A DNA stretch of 64,000 nt. Origin: JAEUIT01 sp046350495. Its GTDB lineage: Bacteria > Planctomycetota > Phycisphaerae > Phycisphaerales > SM1A02. A program made the position numbers and the translations under genes. How positions within the stretch are numbered: position 1 is the first letter of the stretch; the number at the start of each line of letters is the position of its first letter. Of this stretch, positions 1 through 9,450 are shown one piece after another. Where the stretch lies: assembly GCA_046350495.1 (NCBI GenBank), contig JAXMAE010000001.1, positions 2,232,001 to 2,296,000 of the forward strand. Direction: 5' to 3'. The notes under the pieces were generated by a model. The model made no database searches. It saw nothing but the letters and a program-made list of their open reading frames with translations, and was not told where the DNA came from.

Positions 1-1
1 G

Positions 2-1252
2 AGCGCCGTCTCCGATCGCGACTTCGACATCGCGAAGAGCCTCGACTACGGCGACATCGTCGTGGCGGACGGCCCGGTCGGCCGCACCAACAAGGGCGAG
101 ATCTGCGTGTGGGCGAGCGCGCTCGACATCCACTGCAAGTCGCTGGCGCCGCCGCCGGAGAAGTGGCACGGACTCACCGATCCCGAGATCCGCTACCGCA
201 AGCGCTATGTCGACATGTACGCGAACCCGGAGGTGATCCGCACGTTCGAGTCGCGTTCGCGCATCGTGTCGCGCATCCGCCGCTACATGGAGTCGCAGGG
301 CTATCTCGAAGTCGAGACGCCGATGATGCAGCCGCTCGCGGGCGGCGCCGCCGCGCGACCGTTCGTCACGCACCACAACGCGCTCGACATGGAGCTCTTC
401 CTGCGCATCGCGCCCGAGCTCTACCTGAAGCGACTGCTCGTCGGCGGCATGCCCAAGGTGTTCGAGATCAACCGCAACTTCCGCAACGAGGGCGTCGACC
501 GCAGCCACAACCCCGAGTTCACGGCGATGGAGGCGTACCAGGCGTTCGGCGACTACATGACGATGCTCGAGCTCGTCGAAGGTCTCGTCCACACGCTCGC
601 CTGCGAGCAGTGGAAGGATCGCGTCGCCGCCAAGCTTGCGACCGACGGCACCGAGTCGGCGCCAACGCTGCCGTACGGCGAACTGCGCATCGACTACCGC
701 AGGCCGTTCGAGCGCGTGACGTACGCCGCGCTCTTCGAGCGGGCGTGCGGCTTCCCGATGACCGACGTCGAACGGGTTCGCGCCAAGGCGAAGCAGATGC
801 ACGTGAAGGACGTCGACAAGCTGGACGACTGGCTGCTCGTGAACGAGCTGTTCGAGGAACTCGCCGAGCCCCTCCTCGATCCCGCGCGACCGACGTTCGT
901 GCTCGACTATCCCAGCGCGATCTCGCCGCTCACGCGGCCGAGCCGCAGCGATCCGTCGGTGTGCGAGCGATGGGACTTGTTCATCGCCGGCATGGAGATC
1001 GGCCCGGCCTACAGCGAGCTCAACGACCCCGACATCCAGCTCGCGAAGTTCACGGAGCAGCTGAAGGGCGCCGACGACGAAGAGAGCACGTTCCGCTCGC
1101 TCGACGAGGACTTCCTCGAGTCGCTCAGGGTCGGCATGCCGCCCGCCGGCGGCATGGGACTCGGCGTCGATCGGGTCGCGATGCTCATGACCGACAGCCC
1201 GTCGATTCGCGACGTCATCTTGTTCCCGCTGCTCAAGAAGCAAGGGGGTTGA
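2..1252 (+). CDS. lysS: Lysyl-tRNA synthetase, class II (5' end outside window)
   Basis: This cytoplasmic enzyme attaches lysine to tRNA-Lys. The reading frame is open from the first bases of the window, so the N-terminus is missing. What remains is the end of the OB-fold anticodon-binding domain and the whole class II catalytic core. Motif 2 is visible as FRNEGVDRSHNPEF and motif 3 as GGMGLGVDRVAML. The protein ends normally in the family's FPLLK-type tail. The stop lies two bases before the next gene's GTG, so they are probably co-transcribed. Confidence 0.95.
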   Translation, partial: SAVSDRDFDIAKSLDYGDIVVADGPVGRTNKGEICVWASALDIHCKSLAPPPEKWHGLTDPEIRYRKRYVDMYANPEVIRTFESRSRIVSRIRRYMESQGYLEVETPMMQPLAGGAAARPFVTHHNALDMELFLRIAPELYLKRLLVGGMPKVFEINRNFRNEGVDRSHNPEFTAMEAYQAFGDYMTMLELVEGLVHTLACEQWKDRVAAKLATDGTESAPTLPYGELRIDYRRPFERVTYAALFERACGFPMTDVERVRAKAKQMHVKDVDKLDDWLLVNELFEELAEPLLDPARPTFVLDYPSAISPLTRPSRSDPSVCERWDLFIAGMEIGPAYSELNDPDIQLAKFTEQLKGADDEESTFRSLDEDFLESLRVGMPPAGGMGLGVDRVAMLMTDSPSIRDVILFPLLKKQGG

Positions 1253-1254
1253 GC

Positions 1255-2820
1255 GTGCGCAGGTTCCTCTTCGTCCTTCTCGTCGCGATCGCGGCGCTCG
1301 GTTCGCGCGCCGGCGCCGACTGGGCGACGATCGAGGAACGGTGGTTCGAGCTCAGCTTCGCGGGCACGCCCTGCGGCTACGCGCATGGCCTCGTCGAGCG
1401 CGACGGCGCGAAGTTTCGCACCACGAACGCGTCGACGATGCGCCTTGCGCGCGGCACGACGAAGGTCTCGGTCGAGATCGAGTCGGCGTTCGTCGAGAGC
1501 GCCGACGGAGCGCCGATCGAAGCTCGTGTGCGGCAATCGACGGGCGGGCCGCCGACGGTGACGGCGTACCGCTTCGTCGAACGGACCGGCAGCGGCGCCT
1601 CGTCGAAGTGGAAGGTCGAGGTGCTCGAGGGCGGCAAGACCCGCTACGAGACGGTGGACGGCGCCGGCTGGCTCGCGCCGCAGGCGACCGATCGCTTCAT
1701 CCTGGAGCGACTCAAGTCCGGCGCAAAGGACATCGCGTACCGAACGGTCGACCTCGAGGGAGGCCTGCGCGTCGCGGCCGTCCAGATGAAGCGCTCCGGC
1801 GACGCCGAGTTCAGGCTGTTGCGCGGCGGCGACGAACGCACGATCCCGGTGAGTGTGTGGTCGGTCGTGAACGATCTCGTCTCGGTGCAGGCGACCGAGC
1901 GCTATTCGAGCGACGGCGAACTCGTCGAAAGCGTCACGAAGCTCGGCATCGGCGATCTTCGAAGTCGGCTGGTCGACGAGAAGACCGCGCGGGCCGCCGC
2001 CGCGAACAGCAGCGCCGAAGTGCTGGTGAAGAGCTTCGTGCCGACGAAGCGGCCGATCCGCGGCGCGCGCGAGCGCGATCGCCTCGTCCTCACCGTGACA
2101 TCCCGCGAGGGCGACGTGCAGGACTTTCCCTCGGCGGGCTCGCAGCGCGTCCGTCGCGTGGCGCCGAACGAGCTCGAGGTGGACGTCGACGTGGATCGCG
2201 GCAGCCCTGCGACGAAGGCGGAGCGCGACGATCCGCGCTGGGTGGCTTCGTCGCCGCTCGTCGACGCCGACTCGAAGGAGGTGCGCGAGCTCCTCGCGCA
2301 AATGCCGCCGCGCGATCCGAACGGCGACGTCCGCTCGCGCGCAGACCAGATCCGGCGTTTCGTCGGCAACTGGATCGCCGACAAGAATCTCGCCAGCGCG
2401 TTCGCATCGGCGTCGGAGGCGGCGCGATCGCGGGCCGGCGACTGCAGCGAACACGCGGTGCTGCTCGCCGCGATGCTCCGCGCCGACGGCATTCCCGCGC
2501 GGGTCGCGAGCGGTCTCATCTACGCGGACCACTTCGCCGGCGAACGAAACGTGTGGGGCTGGCACGTGTGGGTGCAGGCGTGCGTGCCTGGGAACGGCGG
2601 CGCCGACGGCGAATTCGCGTGGATCGATTTCGATGCCACGCTTCCGACGCGATTCGACGCGGCGCACGTGTTGACCGGAGTGAGCGATCTGGCCGGCGGC
2701 GCGACCGATCCGATGTGGACGTCGTCGCTCTCGCTGCTCGGCAACCTCTCGATCGACGTCGCGAGCCGCGACCGCGAGGAGGAGGCGAAGCCGAAGCGCT
2801 CGCCTGCGCCCGCGCGATGA
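1255..2820 (+). CDS. Secreted transglutaminase-like cysteine protease family protein
   Basis: 521 aa from a GTG start just after lysS. This start gives a clean signal peptide (RRFLFVLLVAIAALGS) that ends near residue 22. The C-terminal part is a transglutaminase core domain: Cys397 in GDCSEHAV, His437 in GWHVWV and Asp460 in a DAT motif form the expected Cys-His-Asp triad. The middle region resembles nothing I recognise. The protein probably acts outside the cytoplasm, either as a peptidase or a protein cross-linking enzyme; the substrate is unknown. The stop overlaps the next start (ATGA), which indicates translational coupling. Confidence 0.8.
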   Translation: MRRFLFVLLVAIAALGSRAGADWATIEERWFELSFAGTPCGYAHGLVERDGAKFRTTNASTMRLARGTTKVSVEIESAFVESADGAPIEARVRQSTGGPPTVTAYRFVERTGSGASSKWKVEVLEGGKTRYETVDGAGWLAPQATDRFILERLKSGAKDIAYRTVDLEGGLRVAAVQMKRSGDAEFRLLRGGDERTIPVSVWSVVNDLVSVQATERYSSDGELVESVTKLGIGDLRSRLVDEKTARAAAANSSAEVLVKSFVPTKRPIRGARERDRLVLTVTSREGDVQDFPSAGSQRVRRVAPNELEVDVDVDRGSPATKAERDDPRWVASSPLVDADSKEVRELLAQMPPRDPNGDVRSRADQIRRFVGNWIADKNLASAFASASEAARSRAGDCSEHAVLLAAMLRADGIPARVASGLIYADHFAGERNVWGWHVWVQACVPGNGGADGEFAWIDFDATLPTRFDAAHVLTGVSDLAGGATDPMWTSSLSLLGNLSIDVASRDREEEAKPKRSPAPAR

Positions 2821-3743
2821 ACCCCGAGCCGGTCGTCGATTCGCCGAAGCTCCCGCCGCGCGATCCCGCGGGGCACAAGGGCACCTTCGGCACGGTGGCC
2901 GTGGTCGGCGGCTGCGACGGCGCCGACGATCGGCGCACGATGATCGGCGCGCCGGCGCTCACGGCGCTCGCGGCGCTGCGCTCGGGCGCCGGGCTGGTCA
3001 CGATCGTCGCGCCGCGCACGCTGCTGTCCGCGGTGATCTCGGTGTGTCCCGGCGCGACCGGGTTCGGCATGCCGCTCGACGACGCGGGCGAGCTCGATCC
3101 GAGCGGAGCGGCGGAGCAGATCGATCGCGCCGCCGAGAACGCTTCCGTGATCGTCCTCGGTCCCGGGTTCGGCCCGGGCGAGGCGCAGCAGCAGATCGTT
3201 GCGCGCCTACTTGGAATCGACGGCCCGCCGATCGTCCTCGACGCCGACGGCCTGAACGCGCTCGCCGCGATGCGCGAGTACGCGCGGGGCATGAAGGCGC
3301 CGACGATCCTCACGCCACATCCCGGCGAGTTCGCGAGGCTCGCCCGCGCGTTCGGACTTCGGCTCGCGGACGACGCGGCGACGTCCGAGGCGGCGCGGCC
3401 CGGCGCGGCCGCCGAACTCGCGCGGCGCCTCGGCGCGATCGTGGTGCTGAAGGGCGCCGGCACGATCGTCACCGACGGCCTCCGCGCGTGGCGCTGCGAG
3501 CGCGGCAACGCGGCGCTCGCCGTCGGCGGTTCGGGCGACGTACTCTCGGGCGTCATCGGAGGATTCGTGGCGCAGTTCGCTCGCGCTCCGCATCGCATGT
3601 CGCTCTTCGACTGCGCGCGACTCGGCGTGCTGGTGCACGCGCTCGCCGCCGAGCGGTGGGCGGAGCGCCACGGCACCGCTGGTCTCGTGCCCGAGGAGCT
3701 GTGCGGGGAAATCCCGGACGTCCTCGCGGCGCTGCGGGCGTAG
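2817..3743 (+). CDS. nnrD: ADP-dependent NAD(P)H-hydrate dehydratase (YjeF C-terminal family)
   Basis: 308 aa. It repairs hydrated NADH/NADPH by ADP-dependent dehydration and is a ribokinase-like enzyme. Visible signatures are LGPGFGPG, DADGLNAL, TPHPGEFARL, and GGSGDVLSG with the catalytic Asp at about residue 241. Only the dehydratase half is present: the epimerase domain (NnrE), often fused at the N-terminus, is missing here and must be encoded elsewhere or absent. The start overlaps the upstream stop by 4 bp, and a long hairpin begins at its stop codon. Confidence 0.92.
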   Translation: MNPEPVVDSPKLPPRDPAGHKGTFGTVAVVGGCDGADDRRTMIGAPALTALAALRSGAGLVTIVAPRTLLSAVISVCPGATGFGMPLDDAGELDPSGAAEQIDRAAENASVIVLGPGFGPGEAQQQIVARLLGIDGPPIVLDADGLNALAAMREYARGMKAPTILTPHPGEFARLARAFGLRLADDAATSEAARPGAAAELARRLGAIVVLKGAGTIVTDGLRAWRCERGNAALAVGGSGDVLSGVIGGFVAQFARAPHRMSLFDCARLGVLVHALAAERWAERHGTAGLVPEELCGEIPDVLAALRA

Positions 3744-3791
3744 GCTCCGTCTGACGCATGTTCGTCGCCGGAGCATCCGTCAGACAGAGCC
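3743..3791 (+). terminator. Terminator-like hairpin after nnrD
   Basis: Arms 3743-3756 and 3778-3791 pair in 13 of 14 positions around a 21-base loop. The hairpin starts at the last base of the nnrD stop codon and has no T-run, so it may be a factor-assisted or stabilising structure. It separates the lysS-nnrD unit from the next gene, which has its own -10 element. Confidence 0.55.
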
Positions 3792-3811
3792 GCGTTGCCG
3801 CCGGGCCGCCG

Positions 3812-3817
3812 TACACT
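3812..3817 (+). promoter_or_regulatory. -10-like TACACT, leaderless position
   Basis: TACACT ends 6 bases before the ATG at 3824, placing a predicted transcription start at or next to the start codon. I see no good -35. The same arrangement recurs at 35813 and 38900. Confidence 0.4.
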
Positions 3818-3823
3818 CGCCGC

Positions 3824-4843
3824 ATGCCCGCAACCGACAACTCCGTGCAGCCCGAGATTCGTTCGCTCGCGCCGACGCAGCGCGTCGACGGCGTCTATTC
3901 GCTGATCAACCCGCAGCTGGCGATGGCGAAGAACGGCAACACGTATCTCAAGTGCCTTCTGCGCGACGCGAGCGGCGAGATTGCGGCGCGGCTGTGGAAT
4001 TGCCGCGAGTCCGTGCACGCGCAGATCGCCCAGGCGGCGTTCGTGCGCGTCGTCGGGCGCACCGAGCCGTACAACAATTCGGTGCAATTGATCATCGAGG
4101 AGATTCAGCCCGCGGAGCCGTCGGCCGACGAGCTGTCGCGGCTCGTGCCGACGACGAAGTACGACATCGAGCGGATGTTCGCCGAGGTCAGCGAGATCCT
4201 GCGCTCGCTGAAGCACCCCGGTGTCCAGGCGCTCGCCGAGGCGTACTTGAACGACGAGACGCTCATGCGCCGCTTCCGCCGCGCGCCGGCGGCGGTGAGC
4301 GTCCATCACGCGTTCCTCGGCGGACTGCTCGAGCACACGCTGCAACTCCTCAAGCTTGCGGATCGGATGCTCCCGCTGTATCCCGACCTCAATCGCGACC
4401 TCGTGCTGATGGGCCTCTTCCTGCACGACCTCGGCAAGACCAGCGAGCTCGAGTGGGAGCGCGGCTTCAACTACACGATGCGCGGGAACCTGCTCGGGCA
4501 CGTGATCGACGGCGTGCTCATGCTCCGCGCCAAGTTCGCGCTGGTGAAGGCGACCAACGCGGCCTCGCTTCCGCTCGCGGCGCAGACGATCCTCGAGCAC
4601 ATCGTCGTGAGTCACCACGATCAGCTCGAGTTCGGCGCGGCGAAGCGGCCGTCGACGCCGGAGGCGGTGTTCGTCGCGATGCTCGACAACCTCGACGCGA
4701 AGACCGCGATGTCGCTGGCCAACGCGCGACGCGACTCGTACGACGGCGACGCGGATCCGGGCGCCGATTTCACCGAGAAGCTGTGGGCGCTCGACACCCG
4801 AATCTATCGGCCGGACCCGCTGCGCGAACGGTCGGGCGGCTGA
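3824..4843 (+). CDS. YhaM-like 3'-5' exoribonuclease (OB fold + HD domain)
   Basis: 339 aa. The N-terminal part (about residues 15-95) reads as an OB-fold nucleic-acid-binding domain (YLKCLLRDASGEIAARLW). The rest is an HD phosphohydrolase domain with His201-Asp202 in FLHDLGKT, an upstream HH in SVHHAFLGG and a late SHHDQLEFG. This architecture matches YhaM/CBF1-type 3'-5' exoribonucleases that trim RNA and ssDNA. I chose ATG 3824 over the in-frame upstream ATG at 3758 because the latter lies inside a hairpin and upstream of the -10-like element. It is a monocistronic gene facing a convergent neighbour. Confidence 0.85.
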   Translation: MPATDNSVQPEIRSLAPTQRVDGVYSLINPQLAMAKNGNTYLKCLLRDASGEIAARLWNCRESVHAQIAQAAFVRVVGRTEPYNNSVQLIIEEIQPAEPSADELSRLVPTTKYDIERMFAEVSEILRSLKHPGVQALAEAYLNDETLMRRFRRAPAAVSVHHAFLGGLLEHTLQLLKLADRMLPLYPDLNRDLVLMGLFLHDLGKTSELEWERGFNYTMRGNLLGHVIDGVLMLRAKFALVKATNAASLPLAAQTILEHIVVSHHDQLEFGAAKRPSTPEAVFVAMLDNLDAKTAMSLANARRDSYDGDADPGADFTEKLWALDTRIYRPDPLRERSGG

Positions 4844-4897
4844 CGCCGACGAGTATGTGCGTTTCGGCCCGCACTCGGACGCGGCAACGCGCCGGCG

Positions 4898-6241
4898 TCA
4901 CGGCTGCCGACGAATGGTCTCGCGCAGGGCGACGACGCGATCGTCGGCGTGCAGCGGCCACGGCCAGGTGCGGCTCGACGCGATTGCCGCGAGTTCGACG
5001 CGGTCGCGACTCGACGCGACGAGCGCCGTGACTCGTTCGATGTCCGCCGCCCGCGCCGTGCGCCGCGCGTCGAGATGCCCGAGGAGCGCCCGATACGTCG
5101 CGCGCCGCTCGGGGCTGCGCCGTGGAAGCGCCGCGATGCGATCGATGAACGCGAGCTTCGCGGGGCTCGGCGAGCGGACCGGGCCGTCGGCGTCGGGATC
5201 GGCGCGGAGTCGGCGCAGGTCGCCGATGGTCGCGGTGGGCGCGTCGTCGACGAAGCGCTCGAGCGGAAGGCGCAGCGTCGCGGTGGCCACCGCCATCGGC
5301 GCGAGCTCGACGCCGAGCCAGCCGCGAATCCACGCTTCGGTCACTCGCTCGTAGCGCTTGCCGCCGACGCCGTGGACGAAAAGGTCACACAACGCGAGCC
5401 GCGCGAACGCGGTCATGAGGAACGCCCGCGGGGCGTACGACGCGCCGGTCGCGAGCGTGGCGGACGGCCATCGGTAGACGCGATCGCGTCCGTCCGCGCG
5501 CAGGTACCAGAGCGGCAGCTCGGGACGCTCGGCGTCGAGCGGTCGCGCGACGTGGGGATCGGTGGCGAGCGCCGTCGCATACGCCGCGATGCAGCGCGCG
5601 GGGTTGCGCGACATCTCCGACACGAGCGCGTTGCCGAGATCGGTGGCCAACATGCGGCTCGCGAACACCCGCGCGAACGGCGCGACGAACGGGCGAAGCA
5701 GCGCGTCGTTCGCGCGGACCACCTGCTCGGCGACGCTCGGTGCGGACGCCTCGCGATCGATGGCCGCGACGATGCGCTCGACGCCGACGCGGGCCTCGTC
5801 GACCGGCGGATTCGTCGGCGCGGCGAGGCGCACCGTCGACTGCATCGCGGTCGGGCCGACGCGTCGAGCCGGCGTCGCCGCGAGCGCGGTGACCGCGAGC
5901 GATCCGCCGCGTACGCACGGGTAACTCACCAGCGCGGCGTCGTTCACGTCCTGGTCGACGACGACCTGCGCCGCCGCGCCGCCGAGCGCCTCCGCGCAGC
6001 GTTCGGCGACGAACCACTTGCTCAGGATGCCGGCGTGCCAGACCTGCGCCTGGTGTCCGGTCATCACCACGACGCCTTCGTCGGGGAGGCCAAGCTCGCG
6101 GCGCGTCACTCGCCGCCATTCGCTCAGCGGGCGGCCGAGCACGTCGACATCGAGTCGCGACCACGCTCGCGCGGCTGCGCACGCGTCGCCGACCGCCGGT
6201 TCGACCACGAGCCCGACGTCGCGACCGTCGGTCAACCGCAC
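4898..6241 (-). CDS. Planctomycete conserved protein with BshC-like GHQ motif
   Basis: 447 aa, soluble, no signal peptide. The N-terminal VVVMTGHQAQVWHAGILSKW and the later LCDLFVHGVGGKRYERVT resemble planctomycete proteins that I associate only distantly with the bacillithiol synthase BshC family (a TGxQ motif near the N-terminus). No catalytic assignment is possible by eye. It is the last gene of a four-gene minus-strand unit and overlaps the glycosyltransferase gene by 10 bp. Function unknown; BshC-like ligase is only a lead. Confidence 0.6.
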   Translation of the reverse strand: MRLTDGRDVGLVVEPAVGDACAAARAWSRLDVDVLGRPLSEWRRVTRRELGLPDEGVVVMTGHQAQVWHAGILSKWFVAERCAEALGGAAAQVVVDQDVNDAALVSYPCVRGGSLAVTALAATPARRVGPTAMQSTVRLAAPTNPPVDEARVGVERIVAAIDREASAPSVAEQVVRANDALLRPFVAPFARVFASRMLATDLGNALVSEMSRNPARCIAAYATALATDPHVARPLDAERPELPLWYLRADGRDRVYRWPSATLATGASYAPRAFLMTAFARLALCDLFVHGVGGKRYERVTEAWIRGWLGVELAPMAVATATLRLPLERFVDDAPTATIGDLRRLRADPDADGPVRSPSPAKLAFIDRIAALPRRSPERRATYRALLGHLDARRTARAADIERVTALVASSRDRVELAAIASSRTWPWPLHADDRVVALRETIRRQP

Positions 6242-7047
6242 TCTCCGCGGAGCGAGCAGCGATCACGGCAGAGTCCGCTCGCCGCGCCGTCGGGAAGGAG
6301 CGATCGCAGTCGAACGATCTCGTCGTGCATCGTGCGGCGATACGCCGCAAGACGCTGGTCAGGATCGTTGAGCGGTCCGCCGAACGTGCGGTTCGGATCG
6401 TTGTAGATGAGCCGGATCGGAATCTCGCGGATGACGAGTCCGTGCGCCACCGCCTGCGGCCAGAACTGCATCGGGAAGTCGTAGCCGTTCACGTCGAGCG
6501 CGAGTCGCTCGACGGCGCTGGTGCGATACGCCTTGAAGCCGCAGAACGCGTCGGTGAGCGCGAGGCCGAGCCGAGCGTTGAGCTCCGCGGTGATGAGGCG
6601 GTTGATGTGTCGACGGTCGCCCGGAGGAAGGTCATCGTTCTGCGTCGGGCGAAGGTACCGGCTGCCCGAGATCACGTCCGCGTCGTCGCTGAGGATCGCG
6701 TCGACGAACGCCGGGATCGACGCGGGCTCGTGCTGCTCGTCGCAATCCATCGTGATGAGCCAGTCGAACTTGTCGAAGCTCGCGCGACGGAACATGTCCA
6801 TCATCGATCGGCCGTAGCCGCGGTTCTCGGCGTGCCGGATGACCTCGACGCGGTGCTTCGCGAGTTCCATCGGCGTCGCGTCGGTCGAGCCGTCGTCGAC
6901 GACGAGCACCGATGCGACGCCCGGTCGCATTCCGCTCGGTTGCGCCGGACGATCGACGAAGTGCGCGACTTCCGTCAGCACCTTCGATACGTAGCGAGCC
7001 TCGTTGTAGACGGGGATCGCGAGGAGAATCCGCGGGCTGTCGGTCAT
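6232..7047 (-). CDS. DPM1-type glycosyltransferase family 2
   Basis: 271 aa. A GT2 fold: LLAIPVYNEARYV at the N-terminus, the nucleotide-sugar loop VVDDGSTDATP, and the metal-binding D101-C-D103 in ITMDCDEQHEP. No C-terminal membrane segments are visible, so it resembles the soluble dolichol/polyprenyl-phosphate mannose synthase type, which charges a lipid carrier for cell-surface glycosylation. The cysteine-rich end (SGLCRDRCSLRGECG) is unusual for the family. The start overlaps the upstream lipoprotein stop (ATGA). Confidence 0.85.
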   Translation of the reverse strand: MTDSPRILLAIPVYNEARYVSKVLTEVAHFVDRPAQPSGMRPGVASVLVVDDGSTDATPMELAKHRVEVIRHAENRGYGRSMMDMFRRASFDKFDWLITMDCDEQHEPASIPAFVDAILSDDADVISGSRYLRPTQNDDLPPGDRRHINRLITAELNARLGLALTDAFCGFKAYRTSAVERLALDVNGYDFPMQFWPQAVAHGLVIREIPIRLIYNDPNRTFGGPLNDPDQRLAAYRRTMHDEIVRLRSLLPDGAASGLCRDRCSLRGECG

Positions 7048-7868
7048 CGCGTGCTCGCTGCGGAAGGTGTCGAGGCCGAACGGGTCGACTGTTCGCCCGT
7101 CGCGCCGCGAGAGTTCGCGGAAGCACGCGACTCGGATGCCGACGGCGGAGGGGAATCTCGCGCCGGCAACTCGACGCCGAGGCGCATCGCCGTCTGATTC
7201 GACCTCTTCGTGAACACCTTCAGGATCGTAAGCGTCTCGGCCCACTCTTCGGCAACGATTCCGTCGCCCGGCACGACCCAGAGCCTCGAGTGGCGCTCGG
7301 CCTTCGCGTTGCGCAGCTCGGCGATGAAATCGACTTCAACGACCTGCGCCTCGCGCTGCGCGCCGTTCACCATGATCGACTCGGTGCCCACGTATCGGAC
7401 CGTGCGATGCCCGGATCCGCGGTCGCGCTCCGACTCGGGGTTCGCGATGAGCACCGCGCGCATCGAGCTCTCGACCTCGACCGGTTGTTGCAGCGGCAAC
7501 GTTGGAGGTGCGAGGAGGAGCGGCGGTTCGAACACCGAGCGCGTGCGATCCGGGTGCGAATCGACGGCGACGAGGACGACGCTGCCGTCCGGCGCGACGG
7601 ACCAGTGCGCGGTTTCGACGTCCGCGGTGCGCGTCGCGTTGGTCGCGCCGGCGACCGTCGACGCGTCGGTGACCACGTCGAACTCGCAGCCCTCAAGCAG
7701 GCCCGACACCGATCGCCAGCGCACCGTGCCGGCGGGCGCGGGCCGCAGGTCGTCGGCGACCACCGCGCCAGGACCGGCGTCGCGGGCCCGCGACGCGTCC
7801 AGGGTCGGCGCCGCCGAACAGCCTCCGAGCGCGACGATGCCGGTGATGGCTGCGACGGCGAGCTTCAC
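7044..7868 (-). CDS. Putative lipoprotein, planctomycete-type
   Basis: 274 aa from a GTG start that overlaps the upstream stop (GTGA). The short signal sequence ends in a lipobox, ALGGC, predicting Cys16 lipidation. The mature part is beta-rich, with no recognised catalytic motif. The C-terminal 30 residues are rich in Ser, Ala and Arg and look disordered. Neighbours (secreted protein upstream, polyprenyl-sugar glycosyltransferase downstream) suggest a cell-envelope role. Function unknown. Confidence 0.7.
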   Translation of the reverse strand: MKLAVAAITGIVALGGCSAAPTLDASRARDAGPGAVVADDLRPAPAGTVRWRSVSGLLEGCEFDVVTDASTVAGATNATRTADVETAHWSVAPDGSVVLVAVDSHPDRTRSVFEPPLLLAPPTLPLQQPVEVESSMRAVLIANPESERDRGSGHRTVRYVGTESIMVNGAQREAQVVEVDFIAELRNAKAERHSRLWVVPGDGIVAEEWAETLTILKVFTKRSNQTAMRLGVELPARDSPPPSASESRASANSRGATGEQSTRSASTPSAASTR

Positions 7869-9322
7869 TCGAGCGGAAGTCCCTTCCGCTTCCAGAGCGA
7901 GCGCAGCTTGTCGAGCTCGATGCGTTCGGTGATCACCGTGCCGGTGGCGTCGACGTCGACGCGCTTGATGCGCGTGCCGTTCGCGTCGAACACCTGCACG
8001 AGCGGCGCGGTCGAGCCGCCGATGCGGGACTCGAGCGTCCACGTGCCGTCGGGATTTCGCGTCCACGCGTCGAGGCGCTGCGGCAGGCCGTTCGACTTCG
8101 GATCGAAGGCGTAGCTCGCGAACGTCGTCGACGCGCTCTCCTCGCGCGGCAGGAGTTTTCCGAGGACGACGAGTTCCGCTTGCGAGAGATAGTTCGGCGG
8201 GACGAGCCACTCTTGGGGATCGCGGGAGAGCTTCTCCGCGGAGCTGTTGATCACCCGCAGCTTCGGCCGCGGATCGCCGTGCTTGGGCCGCGATCGGACG
8301 CCGGTCTGCGCCGAGGTGCGCGACGCCGTGCCCTGGCGCTGCGTGCTGCGCACGGACCACACCTCGTCCTGCCTGTCCCACGACATCCACGAACGGATCT
8401 GCGTGTCGATGCTGTTCGTCGCGTCGGCGTTCACGATCGACTTCGCTTCGATCACCGCGAGCATGCCGAGTTCGGTGTCTTCGCCGCGGAGTTTCGACGG
8501 ATCGCGCATGCCGTCGACCGTGCCGCGCGCTCCCTCGATGACCCGGACCGACATCCAGCCGACCTCGGTGTCCTCGGCGTTGCGGCTGTCCGGATCGTGC
8601 GGCCGGTAGATGCGGTAGTAGACCGGGTCCGAGGCAAGCGCCGCTCGCAGGTCGTCGGCGGTGAACGCGAGCAGCTTCTCGCCGCGGTCCATGCGTTCCT
8701 TCTTCGCCGCCGCGACCGTCTCGAGCGACTGCACCTCGATCGACTTGAGCGCCGCGTGGAGCGCGGGCCAGCTTGCGTCGAAGTCGGCGCTCGTCGCGAT
8801 GATGGAGCAGGTGAGGAATCGATCGGTGCCGTTGGGCACGATGAGCCAGCCGCTGAGGCCGGTGGCGTGCTCGTCGATCGGCGTCTCGATGATCAGGATG
8901 CGCGACTCGCCCGACGCGCCCGTGATCGGGAGGTCCTCGTTCACCTTCGTGGTGAACGGCTTGTCGTTCTTCTTCAGCGTCTCGAGATATGCGTCGAGCT
9001 GGTCGCGCGCGGTGAGGTTCGCGCGCGAACTCGTCAGGTTCTGGAATCGCAGCCACCAGCGCGGATTCGTCTGCCCGTCGACCAGTTCGTAGCGAAGCAC
9101 TCCGTCGACGGTCTCGGCCTTGCCATACGACGGCTGCGGCGGCTTGAGGCGCATGCCGAGTCCTTCGACGTCGAGCCATGACGCCGAACCGGCGGTGGCC
9201 GCAGCCTTGTCTTTCGCGGCTTCCGGGGGCGCGGTGAGCGTCGACTGCGCGTGAACCGCAGCGCAAACCGCAGTCTGTATCGCTGCAACCGTGACGACGG
9301 CGAGGAGCGGAGAGAGTCGCAT
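7865..9322 (-). CDS. Secreted protein of unknown function
   Basis: 485 aa. The N-terminus has a signal peptide ending near AAVHAQ (residue 26). The mature protein carries no motif that I recognise; it alternates beta-rich and charged segments and ends in a basic KLRSLWKRKG stretch. It is the first gene of a four-gene coupled unit running to 4898. Its start is 128 bp from the divergently transcribed sulfotransferase. Likely periplasmic or exported. Confidence 0.7.
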   Translation of the reverse strand: MRLSPLLAVVTVAAIQTAVCAAVHAQSTLTAPPEAAKDKAAATAGSASWLDVEGLGMRLKPPQPSYGKAETVDGVLRYELVDGQTNPRWWLRFQNLTSSRANLTARDQLDAYLETLKKNDKPFTTKVNEDLPITGASGESRILIIETPIDEHATGLSGWLIVPNGTDRFLTCSIIATSADFDASWPALHAALKSIEVQSLETVAAAKKERMDRGEKLLAFTADDLRAALASDPVYYRIYRPHDPDSRNAEDTEVGWMSVRVIEGARGTVDGMRDPSKLRGEDTELGMLAVIEAKSIVNADATNSIDTQIRSWMSWDRQDEVWSVRSTQRQGTASRTSAQTGVRSRPKHGDPRPKLRVINSSAEKLSRDPQEWLVPPNYLSQAELVVLGKLLPREESASTTFASYAFDPKSNGLPQRLDAWTRNPDGTWTLESRIGGSTAPLVQVFDANGTRIKRVDVDATGTVITERIELDKLRSLWKRKGLPLE

Positions 9323-9369
9323 CGCGGCATGAGCCTATCACTCCAGCGCCCATGCGGTCGGCGCTTTCA

Positions 9370-9397
9370 TTGACAGCGAGAAGCGCGCGGCTACCAT
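9370..9397 (+). promoter_or_regulatory. Sigma70-like promoter for the sulfotransferase gene
   Basis: A perfect TTGACA at 9370-9375, a 16-base spacer and TACCAT at 9392-9397. The predicted start near 9404 gives a leader of about 46 bases before ATG 9451. Confidence 0.6.
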
Positions 9398-9450
9398 CGG
9401 CCCGGCGATGCGGCGCGGCGGCCCTGCGCGCGGCGCTCGCGGGAGCTTTC

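Noticed and set aside
2516..4618. 700-codon minus-strand frame opposite nnrD and the exoribonuclease
   Set aside because: Shadow frame over well-supported plus-strand genes; composition is Arg/Ser/Ala-biased with no domain.
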